The notes beneath the pieces are model-generated. The model saw only the letters and a program-made list of their open reading frames with translations. It was not told the DNA's origin and did no database searches. Shown here in pieces: positions 55,401 through 64,000 of a stretch of DNA of 64,000 nucleotides (position 1 is the first letter of the stretch; every line of letters starts with the position of its first letter). Source of the stretch: Tetraselmis striata (taxonomy: Eukaryota > Chlorophyta > Chlorodendrophyceae > Chlorodendrales > Chlorodendraceae); NCBI GenBank assembly GCA_006384855.1, contig VCJN01002757.1, forward strand, positions 1-64,000. The letters run 5' to 3'. A program made the position numbers and the translations under genes.

Positions 55401-58400
55401 GACGCGCGGGGGAGAGATGGCGGCGTCCGCTGCACACGAGGGCGTCGTCGGGGTGTGCCGGGTGGCCTGCGACGCAGTACCGCCGGCATCGGCTGATGCA
55501 ACCTCCGCAGCCGGCGCGACCCGGAGACGCTTCCGGGAGCTGCCACTAGGTGTGCTCACCTCCGTTGCTGCGTCCTGAATACCCGGCGACTCGGCAGCAG
55601 GCTGGGCTGCGCCTCCGCGCCGCTGCCGCTTGGCTGACCTTGGTGGCGGCATGGACTCCAGCGCCCCCAGAGCCAGAGCTGCGGCTTGCGTGGTCTCCCC
55701 TGGCGGCGTCGGCTGTGTCACGGCCTCCTCTTCCGTGGCGGTGTCCACGATGTCGGGCGACTCGGTGTTGGGCTGGCTGACGCCTCTCCGCCGCTGCCGC
55801 CTTGTGGACCTTGGCGGCGGCATGGACTCGAGCGCCCCCAGCGCCAGGGCCGCTGCCTGCGTTGTCTCCCCTGGCGGCGTCGGCTGTGTCACGGCCTCCT
55901 CTTCCGTGGCGGTGTCCACGATGTCGGGCGACTCGGTGTTGGGCTGGCTGACGCCTCTCCGCCGCTGCCGCCTTGTGGACCTTGGCGGCGGCATGGACTC
56001 GAGCGCCCCCAGCGCCAGGGCCGCTGCCTGCGTTGTCTCTCCTGGCGGCGTCGGCTGTGGCGACATCTCCTCCATGGCGGTGTCCGGGACGCCGGGCGAC
56101 TCGGGAATAGGCAGCCTGGCGCTCCTTTGCCGCTGCCGCCTTGTCGTCCTTGGCGGCGGCGTGGACTCGGGCGCTCCTGTGGTATCCTGAGTGGTTTCCG
56201 CTGACGGCGTGGGCTGACCGACCTCGTCCGCCATCTCCTCCCCCTCCTCCTCCTCTTGCGCTTGTGCATGTGCCTCTTCCTCCTCTTGGACCGCCTCCAC
56301 AGGAGCCGCCTCCTCCTCCTCCTCCACCTCCATATCACCCACCTCCTCCATTGCCTCCTCCATTGCCCCCTCCCGAGCATTTCCCGCCAGCCGTCCATCG
56401 CCCGCATCGCCACCCTCAGGCGTGTCTCCCTCCGCGCCTCCACCCGCACCCACAGCGCTGCCATCCTCCCCGCTCACCCCCGCGCGGCCACACTCCCCGC
56501 TCCTGCCAGCTGGAAGTCCACCGCCGCCCTCCTCCGTCGGCTCGCCCACCTCCCGCCCGGTCGCCAGTCCCCGCCCCACCGTGCTCCCTGCGGCCACCGT
56601 CTGCGGACCACCCACAGCAGCGGGTGCGGCCCCTTTGCCGGACGTCGCCTCCGGCCCCGCATCCTCGCCGGCCCCCTGCTCCGGCGGCACTGTGGTGGCA
56701 TCTGAATCACTGGCGGCGGCGCGCCGGCTCTCCACGCCCTCAGCCTCTTCCCCGCCGTGCTCGCCGTCCTCCATGTCCTCCGGGAGCTCTGTGGCCGAGT
56801 CGCTGTCCGCCCCCGCGGCCCCCGCCCCCACCCCTGCCACAGCACCACAAAGCGCATCATTTGCCTGAGGGGGGTGGCACTAGCTAGGCCATGCGTGTGA
56901 GGCCTGCATCTCACTTGGCGCTAGCAGACAGAGAGGTATTCCCCTCGCATCTACATCCACTGCAATGTTTATTTGAAGACCTGCGACCCTTACATGCTGC
57001 CCGCACGGCGACGGCCCTGCACAGATATGACGATGAGGCAACACGGCAACCGGTAAGGAATACTCCCCGCGATTATATTGGTATTGTATCGGCGGTGATT
57101 GGGAGGGTTCCAAAGGGGGGGGGGGGGGGGGGGGGGGGGGGGAGACATCAGTTGGCAACAACACGCCGCAAGGATTTCAGTACAATGATTTCGGTACATT
57201 TGATGGTCAGCATGAAATTCACACCAAAACGTTTCGAAACAACAATCAGGAATTCCGGAAACAGTTGGAAGTCAACGTGGAAATTGACGGTGATATCCTG
57301 AGTATATGTAGTACACATGAGGCAGTCAGAGTGGCAGTCAATGTAGCTGGTGAAACCAGAGGCGGGAGAGAAACATATGTCCAGCCATTGGTGCCAGTGG
57401 GGCTCGTCCAGGTACCCCCTCCCCCCTCCCCTCCCCCTCCTAGTTGAGCTGTTGCCGGCGCACCAGCAGGAGGAGGCGCCTCCGAGTCAGCAGCCGGCAG
57501 GAGTGGAGCGGCATCAGCGCCATCCGCAACCGCAGCCAGGCCATCCTCTGCCCGCTCAGGAGCGGCTGGCGCCACGGCCGGCGCCTCCTCTCCCTGCGCG
57601 GCGCACGAGGGAGGCGGCTGCATGAGGGCACCGCACGCCTCTGCCCCCAAAGACCGCCGCGCTGCAGCTTTAACTGGGAGAGGCGGGCGGGCACGCCCCC
57701 ACCTGCAGCGCAGTGTCGCCGCACCAGCGGGAGCGCCAGCTGACGGCCGCGGACTCCATGCAGAAGCGTGACGGCTGCCGGAGCCTCATGGGGGCCTCCG
57801 CCTCTGCCGCCGACCTGTGGTGGGTGTCCGCGGGAAGCGGGCGGGGGGGGGGGGGGGGGGGGGGGAGGGGGAAGCCCGCTGTGAGCTCCCAGCATCGGCA
57901 CGCACTCCACCCGTACCATTAAATTGGGTCGCAGGCCTCCAAAACTAAAGAACTGTGTGTTGTGTTCGTATTGTACTATGAGTATTTACCAGCTTTTCTT
58001 TTGTTGGGGGGGGGGGGGGGGGGGGAAGGGGGTAAATCGAATGAATATGCGTGAACCCAAAGAGTGTTTACAGTATGGCATGTGCAACTTGCGCCGCTGC
58101 GCGCATGTAGCGTGCTTGTGACGGCCCTGAGTACGGGTGGGGGCGCAGTATCGGTGGCAATTGGCACGGCGGCTCAACACGTCAGTCGGCCCCCTACCCA
58201 CCTCCAGCTGTGTGAAACCCCGCCCGCATGCGCCGCCCACCTGGTCTCGCTGTCGGGGACGGCGCTGCTGCAGGGCTGCGAGCTGCCAGCAGCGGTGCGG
58301 AGCCCGACCACGCTGTTCTGCAGCTCCTCCGCATGGCGGCTGATGAGCGCGTCGCGCGTCGCGCGCAGCGGCTCGTCTGCGGCAGGCACGCGGGGAGCGG

Positions 58401-61262
58401 CGTGAGACCCCGTGAGACTTCATGGCTCCGCTGCACAAATCTGCTGATCGTACATGACACCCTGACAAGACTGCCCCTTAACACCCCCCCCCCTTTGACT
58501 TCTCTCTCTCAATGCCATGAATCACTACGCAAAGGCGCCTGCGTTGCCTTGCTGCATGAGCTTCAATGGCGAGAGGTGCAGACTCACCCAGCTGCTCCAA
58601 GGGGTCAGCGGGAGCCACATCCTCTGGCCCATCTGACTGCTTGTGCTTGATGGTGCGCCACGCAGAGCCTGCCAAGGTTTGTTAACACGCAAGGTTATAC
58701 TCCGTTAACCCGGGCCAGCGTTCCTCTGCTGACAAGAGGAATCAGAGCGGGCTGTGGCCATCACAACGGGGCGCGTCGCAGCCAGAGTGGGCCATGGAGG
58801 TAGCGGGATACGTTGCGCTTCCTAGAGCGCACGCGCACAGGCATGCGTGCGTGGGGGCGTACACACCTGGCGTGCCCCCCTGGCCCCCGCCAGGGGACGA
58901 AGACGCCGCGCAGTTGTTTGCTACGCCGGTGTCGCCACTGCCAGTATTGTCTGTGGCCGTGTTGCCCAGCAATCCTGCCAAGCGCCAGGCCATGCACGGC
59001 CTTATCAGTTGCTTGATGGCATCGAATGGCAGCAGTGAGCGTGGATAGAGGGGGGGGGGGGGGGGGGGATAGAAGGGAGGTAGGAACCGGGCAGCAGCAG
59101 CTCCTCTGACTGTGTCGGCGGCACCACATCCGCCTGCGTGGGTGGCACCACATCTGCCGGGGCAGCCACCAGCTCCTCCGGTATGGCGCCCGGCTCCCGC
59201 TGTGACTGGCGGGTGCGCACACGCCAGGTGGATGCGTCAGCCCGCAGTGGTGGCAATGTGTAAAGCTGAGTGCTCCCGAACGCTGCGGTGCTGGGCAGGA
59301 TGCTAAACTAATAGAGACGCCACGTTAGCAGGCAGAGGAGGAAGAGGAGGGGGAGGAGCAGAATGGGCGTACCATTGGCGTGGACTGGGCGGTCAGGAAC
59401 TCTGGCTCGTCGTCCGAGGCGTCATGGCCGCCCTGTGCCGCCGCTGCCGCCCATTGCACCCGCCGCTCGCCTCCAGCCCCTGGTGTGCTGAGGCGCGCCG
59501 CAGCAGCCTCCGGCAGCTGCAGCGGTGCAGACACAGGCGTGAGCCGTCCCGCGGACCCCGTTCAGACCGCACCCTGGAGGTAAGGAGAGAAATAGGGAGG
59601 GGGGGGGATTGTCGCACCGGCAACTGCGCCGGTGTGGTCTCCTGGCTTAGCAGGCCTCCGCCCTCGGTCTCTGAGCTGGGAATTACCTCCACGGCGGCTG
59701 CCGAACTGGCTCCCTCGGCGCTTTGGCGCTCAGCCGTGTCCTGCGGGGCATAGCATGATCCGCCGGCGGCACCTTATGGGTAGTCGGTGTGGCGAAGGCC
59801 GGGCTGTGATCAGGCCCAGGGTAGTCTACGCCAAAGGGGGGAGGAGGGGAGGGGGGTACATGGTGGCTCTCTTTCAGATCAGCTACCATCTGTTGCTATT
59901 ATGACATGCGATACACGTCACCCTCTCACATACCAACGTGTTCGAAGGGATGAGGGGGAGGGGGAGAAGAGGGGGGGGGGGGGGGGGGTTCCAGCTGCAG
60001 GTGCATGTTGACTGCCCAGCGGCCACGCACTATGGGGCTAAGCTGGGAGGCTCACAGCTAGGTGTAGGGGTCAAAGTGCTAGGTGTGAAGGCCCACCACC
60101 GGCAGCCGGGTCCTGGAGGGCGGCTGGGGATGCGGGGGACAACTTGCCGTGAGGTCTACCGGCACCGTCTCCGCATGCAGCAGGCTTCCCGCAGCGCCGT
60201 CATCCCCAGGCTCGGCGTCGACGTCCGTGCTGCTGACGCTGACGGCTGGCGCTGCACCTGTGCCCTCTTGCGCCTCGGCGCTAACGTCGGCGGCCCAGAT
60301 CTTCACCACCGCCTTGACGTCGCCGAACCTGCGGTGGCCCGGGGTCCCTGAGGCAGTGACTTAATGGGAAGAGGGAGCGACCCCTGCCATTCCAGCTGTA
60401 TTCCTGGTCGCGGGTCTCCCGTGCAGGCAAGGAGGTACACGCACATAGCTGAATGCACGTGGGGCGAGGCCCCGGGCTGGCACCTGACAAGCTCGCCGTG
60501 CGACATGCCAAACTTGACATGCGGCTGGCAGCGCAGGTTGGCGCCGCCGCGCGCAATGAAGGTCCCGTTGGTGCTGCCGAGGTCAGTGAGGAACCACGCC
60601 TGCCCCGCGCCCGTGAGCTCCAGCTCTGCGTGCTTCTTCGAGATACAGCCGCTCGACAAGCGCAGCGCTGGCGGCCCCTCGCTGTCGGTGCCTTCCCCCT
60701 CCAGGGCAGAGCTGGAGGAAGGCGCGCCCGCCGCTGCTCGGGCCACCAGGTTAGCTCCTGTCGGGAGCCAGCCACGGCGTGAGCGTGCCACCTTGCAAGC
60801 GCTGTATCAGTTTCATCACAAGTCTCCGATTTTGAGTTGGAGGAATAGTGAAGGGGGCTGGGGGGGGGGGGGGGGTACAGGCGCACCAACATACAGAGGC
60901 AGTACAGTGCCTTCGCCGCCTTGAACTGTTAGGCTTCCTGCCTGCGAGACGCGATGGGTGGTGTTTCAGGGAGACGGGGGGTGGGAGTTGAGCCCGCAGG
61001 TTGAGCGGCGGCTGCACGAGGGTACTTGCGGGGGGGGGGGGGGGGGGGGGTGTTGTTGGCTGGGCGGTGGGTCAGATCATTCACTGAGCCCCTCCGCCTC
61101 CGCGGGCTCCCTATTGGGTCTCAGGCTGATCGGAGAAGGTGGGCAGTGGTGCTGGCCGCACGCTCCCACCTCCACACGCTTGGGGGCGCCGCCGGGAAGC
61201 AGTCCCGCCTCCGCCTCCTCCTCGGGCCCCCACAGCGCTTGCGTCTCCCCTAAGTCGGCCAT
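52473..61262 (-). CDS. FHA-BRCT-BRCT DNA-damage mediator-like protein (MDC1-like architecture), about 19 exons
   Basis: Exons: 61262-61170 (start MADLGETQALWG), a weak one near 61000, about 60801-60484, 60328-60160, 59740-59618, 59516-59373, 59307-59088, 58974-58867, 58668-58588, 58376-58241, 57814-57703, about 57650-57420 (phase unresolved), 56864-55284, 55020-54954, 54766-54718, 54298-54186, 53811-53777, 53634-53462, 52548-52473. Domains: FHA from the third exon (GANLVARA, GCISKKHAELELTG, FLTDLGSTNGTFIARGG, FGMSHGELVRFGDVKAVVKI); a middle of several hundred disordered residues with acidic, Pro and TQ motifs; then tandem BRCT: RVMFSTCIG and ALGGEVCEP, GRPIVDVRWLDACKKQR, DEAAEKEHSFSI, RKVFFAPKLLK, QLKALVAAAGA, and REGTAVYSRDQLVGALMQHQ near the stop. 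The last seven junctions keep phase. About 1,280 residues. FHA domains bind phosphothreonine, paired BRCTs bind phosphoserine tails such as gamma-H2AX; a nuclear checkpoint scaffold is the natural inference. Alternatives are Rtt107/PTIP or NBS1-like proteins. Confidence 0.82.
52747..52814. repeat. Imperfect TA-rich hairpin
   Basis: Outer arms aagggatatata and tatatatccctt enclose alternating TATG/TACA sequence. It lies in the last intron of the MDC1-like gene. Confidence 0.75.
53020..53185. repeat. dispersed repeat family C, copy 2 (uninterrupted)
   Basis: Matches 13070-13151 plus 13407-13495 without the SINE. The junction is a single 'cagcttgcgcggatgtgcag' at about 53082-53101. It lies in the last intron of the MDC1-like gene. 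Confidence 0.75.
53820..53905. repeat. CA microsatellite followed by G22
   Basis: (CACG)n and (CA)n at 53824-53878, then 22 G at 53884-53905, in an intron of the MDC1-like gene; poly-C on its sense strand. Confidence 0.9.
53940..54060. repeat. Short duplicated segment, related to 52231-52345
   Basis: Shared strings 'ggccttca(a/g)agggct', 'tacggcc(a/g)accctatgcg' and 'gacggctggc(c/g)tg'-like in the same order. Both copies lie within or just beyond the MDC1-like gene. Confidence 0.6.
55560..56160 (-). repeat. 57-residue TQ/Pro repeat block in the MDC1-like gene
   Basis: Three to four in-frame units; the two central units, starting at plus 55741 and 55912, are 171 bp and essentially identical. 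Each encodes an acidic EEE, VTQPTPPGETTQ, AALALGALESMPPPRS, a basic TRRQRRRG and an ESP string. TQ dipeptides, the target of ATM/ATR-type kinases, occur twice per unit. Confidence 0.85.
60160..60801 (-). other. FHA domain of the MDC1-like gene (two exons)
   Basis: The conserved FHA residues are present in order: a GR-like position (NLVARA, the usual Gly replaced by Ala), SxxH as SKKHAE, and N as GSTNGTF, followed by the final strands FGDVKAVVKIW in the next exon, joined across an AG|G phase-2 junction. The Ser, His and Asn that contact phosphothreonine are retained. The GR to AR change is unusual, though the arginine is kept. Confidence 0.85.
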
Positions 61263-61439
61263 CGCGGCTTATCAATCTTCCTCGCCTCGGCCGTGCGCAG
61301 CCAGCTGGGGAGTGAGAGGGACGGAGCGACGCGCTTCTGAGCGGCAATGCCACTGGCTAGGAAGGGCAGCACGCACGTGCCTGCCTGACGTCTCCTGCTA
61401 TCCTTCTGACGGGAGTGAGGGGTTTGGTTACACGGGGTA

Positions 61440-61621
61440 GGGTCGGGCGAAGGCAGAGTAGCGACTACTAAGGATTACTACTGACGGGAGTCGTATCGTC
61501 GCGGCCGTGCAGGTACCCTGTAGGGATTAGTACCAGTAATCCTTGGGGAACTGCCCTTTTTGTAATTCACAACCAGTACCAGTACCAGTAATCCTTACCT
61601 GTTGTATTTTTCCCGCCTCCG
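61440..61621. other. 5' flank of the MDC1-like gene
   Basis: No gene read. Contains 'gtagcgactactaaggatta' (also near 21557) and repeated 'accagtaccagtaatcc' strings. Confidence 0.4.
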
Positions 61622-61965
61622 GGCCAGGACTGGCACCAGTGAAACCCTTGCAGCGTCTCTACGACGGCCGTTTGGGCATCCGCAGCAATCCAGCTACGGA
61701 AAGCCCTGGGTGGGCGACGCTCCGTATCGTCATGAAGCAAATTGCCAAAGCATTCTGCAAGACTAATTAAAGGCTAGTGACAGAATTTCCGACATTGTTG
61801 GATCACCGTCTAAAACACTGCCATGAAAAAATACCCGGCACTGACCACGAAAGGTCCGCCCTACCCGTTTGGGCGTCAGCCCATTCGAGTAATGCGAGTT
61901 GGGGCAAGCCCCAACCCGCGGAGCAAAGCATTTCGGGAGTGCGATACATGTGCAACAAAGAAGGC
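61622..61965. repeat. dispersed repeat family D, copy 2
   Basis: Best preserved copy; see 15040-15365 for landmarks. It includes 'gcagcgtctctacgacggcc', 'aaagccctgggtgggcgacg' and 'gagtaatgcgagttggggca'. Confidence 0.75.
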
Positions 61966-62374
61966 AATGTGAGGGAGGGCCCGACACCATAGCTAGAAAA
62001 TTTTCCCATTCCTAGTAAAATTAAGGGCGCCGTGAAGGGAGGGGGGGACCCCGCCCAAAATAAAGGCAGTTAAGTCCTCGGATGTTGATGCAATAACCTG
62101 ACTATTAATAAAATCCCCGAACTCCGAAACTAAGAACTCAAAATTATGACGATGATAACGCCACCCACCGCGGGCACTACACCAACATAGGTTCGATAGT
62201 CTCAGATTCACCTCCACCACATGCATGGCAGTGCTCTAGGAACCGCTCATGCATGGCATGAATCCGGGCCAATCGGCGGGCAGTGGGAAATAGTCGGGTG
62301 CGTAATTGTATCATATTGTGCACCTGTTGCGTACCTGTTGTGTCGGGTTTTTTTAATTTTCCCCGCACCTGTGA

Positions 62375-62490
62375 CCGCGCTGGCACCATCGAAAGAAACC
62401 CTTTTTGCGTCTCTACGACGGCCGTTTAGGCAGCGATCCAGTTGCGGAATACCCTGGGTAGGTGACGCTCCGTCGTCAAGTACAGTGTCT
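62375..62490. repeat. dispersed repeat family D, partial copy 3
   Basis: Only the first third: 'ctggcaccatcgaaagaaac', 'gcgtctctacgacggccgtt', 'gcgatccagttgcggaa' and 'taggtgacgctccgtcgtca'. Confidence 0.7.
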
Positions 62491-63219
62491 GTTGTAGTGT
62501 CTGGTAGTACTGTGGGTGGTTTCCTATTGTCTTTTTGGGTGATTTCCTGATCGCCTTTTGCAGCTAGCTCATGTAACTAACATACTGTGGTTGGTTACAT
62601 GGATAGCATCTGGATTTCAAGGAACGGTGGTGGCGCATGCACATTGCCGGAAAGTAAGGTGCTTTGGCACTATTGCAAGCCTATTTGAGGGGCCAGAGGG
62701 CCTAAGAGGCAGACCCGCGACGAATTTGAACGAAGTGAGGGGAGGGTGGGGACAGACAAGCCCCCTCATGCTTTTAAGCACACAACGAAGCAACATGCGG
62801 GAGCAGCGCTACCCGAGAAGATTGCGTCGGGAGCCTCACGCGGGTGGACGGTATTGTAAGGGAGTACAGTGTTGATGCAGTTCCTCGAGGCGCTGCGGAG
62901 TCGATGCAGCTCCTCAGGCGGTACGGCATACTAACACCGGACACATTAGCACCGTATTTGCGGTGCACCTCGCATGCTAAGTAGACGACAAGCGAAAGGC
63001 TACCCCAAATACTAGTAGTAAACATTTCAAGGAAGGGTGGGGGGGCAGACACATTGCCAACATATCTTGGGCGCCGGGCCGCAGGGCGGCGGCCGGGCGG
63101 GAGAGCAGCGACCGCCCACGAGAAAAAAACGGTCCGCTACCGTCGCACGGCGGGGCGTGCGAAGGGCGGGCGGGAGCGGACGACGTAGTCTGTAGCCATC
63201 TCCACGCAACCACGGCCCG
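62491..63219. other. Spacer, no gene seen
   Basis: Short random frames only. Confidence 0.4.
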
Positions 63220-64000
63220 ATGGCGTCCACCAGTTGAGTGTCCGGGGGCTGCGAAAGCAGCCTGGGCACAATGTGCGGCGGCGGCTCGATGGCGGCGACC
63301 AGCTGCGTGCCCGGGCTGCGAAAGCGACCGGGGCACGGGTGCAGCGGCGCCCCGTTGGCACCGACCATCAACGTGTGCATACCTTGAAAGCCGTTGGCGC
63401 TCAGGATGTAGTGGCGGCACGATGGCGCCGACAAGCCGCATGACCGGGCCGCGGAAGCGACCATGGCACATGGTGCAGTGACGGCCCGTTGGCGCCGACG
63501 AGCTGCGTGCGCATGCCGCGGAAGCGACCGGGGCGCAGGGTGCAAAGACGGCATGACGGCAACGACCAGCTACGTGCCCGGGTCGCGGAAGCGACCATGG
63601 CACATGGTGTAGTGATGGCCCGTTGGCGCCGACCAGCTGCGTGCGCATGCCGCGGAAGCGACCGGGGCGCAGGGTGCAGTGGCAGCCCGTTGGCGCCGAC
63701 CAGCTGCGTTCCCGAGGCTGCGACAACAACCGAGGCACATCGTACATCGGCGGCCCGTTGGCACCGACCGGCTGCGTTCCCGGGCCGCGGAAGCGACCGG
63801 GACACATTATGCAATGGCGGTCCATTGGCGCCGACGAGCTGCGTGCACGGGGCTGGGAAAGCAACGGGGGCACTTTGTGCAGAGGCGGCCCGTTGGCGCC
63901 GACCAGGTGCGTGCGCGGGGCGCGGAAGCGACCATGGCACATGCTACAGTGGTGGCCTGGTGGCACCGATTACTAGCTGCGTGCCTGGGGCTGCGAAAGC
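63220..64000. repeat. 68-bp GC-rich minisatellite, cut by the window end
   Basis: About 11 units of 68 bp with the core 'gcggaagcgaccggggcaca', 'tggcggcccgttggcgccga' and 'ccagctgcgtgcgcgggc'. Spacing is exactly 68 between units starting at about 63773, 63841 and 63909. Several frames on both strands stay open because 68 is not a multiple of 3 and the unit lacks stops, so the long minus frame (62977-63966) is not evidence for a gene. Confidence 0.85.

Noticed and set aside
56141-56887. 248-codon plus proline-rich frame
   Set aside because: Antisense of the acidic Glu/Ala-rich part of the mediator gene.
62977-63966. 329-codon minus frame with regular Pro/Arg/Gly repeats
   Set aside because: Translation of the 68-bp minisatellite; several other frames are equally open, and there is no start, splice or domain support.

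Overview
The window looks like nuclear DNA of a eukaryotic alga, most likely a green alga (chlorophyte or prasinophyte type). I infer this from GC-rich genes broken by many short introns, a plastid-type transit peptide, candidate TGTAA poly(A) signals 3' of some genes, a tRNA-derived SINE, and a DIRS/PAT-like tyrosine-recombinase retrotransposon layout known from volvocine algae. Long G or C homopolymers (20-33 bases) sit in many introns. I see no prokaryotic features, rRNA genes, intact tRNA genes or CRISPR.

Layout: 1-3168, 5' part of a membrane-anchored Ala/Pro-rich ankyrin-repeat gene on the minus strand, running off the left edge. 3.2-7.3 kb, relic DNA with one retroelement ORF. 7.75-14.4 kb, a 14-exon plus-strand FAD monooxygenase of kynurenine 3-monooxygenase type, with repeats in its long introns. 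14.4-18.4 kb, gene-poor repeats. 18.5-21.4 kb, a minus-strand gene joining an RRM to a SAM-dependent methyltransferase domain. 21.8-28.9 kb, a decayed DIRS/PAT-like retrotransposon with split direct repeats, RNase H and adenine-methyltransferase remnants and an internal tandem array. 29.9-36.0 kb, a plus-strand coiled-coil gene of about 18 exons. 36.6-44.0 kb, two head-to-head, intronless, secreted cysteine-rich genes flanking a retroelement endonuclease-like ORF. 44.7-48.0 kb, a minus-strand RsuA/RluB-type pseudouridine synthase. 51.0-52.1 kb, a P-loop NTPase relic. 52.5-61.3 kb, a minus-strand gene of about 19 exons with an N-terminal FHA domain, a TQ/Pro-rich repeat region and C-terminal tandem BRCT domains, the layout of the DNA-damage mediator MDC1. 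61.6-64.0 kb, repeats ending in a 68-bp minisatellite.

The genes share no obvious pathway; this is an ordinary eukaryotic neighbourhood in which at least five repeat families have landed in introns and intergenic DNA. The most notable items are the MDC1-like gene, the retrotransposon, the twin secreted genes, a SINE whose insertion is confirmed by an empty paralogous site, and the strand-biased intronic poly(C) tracts. All gene models were read by eye from splice signals and reading frame; a few junctions do not keep phase and are flagged.
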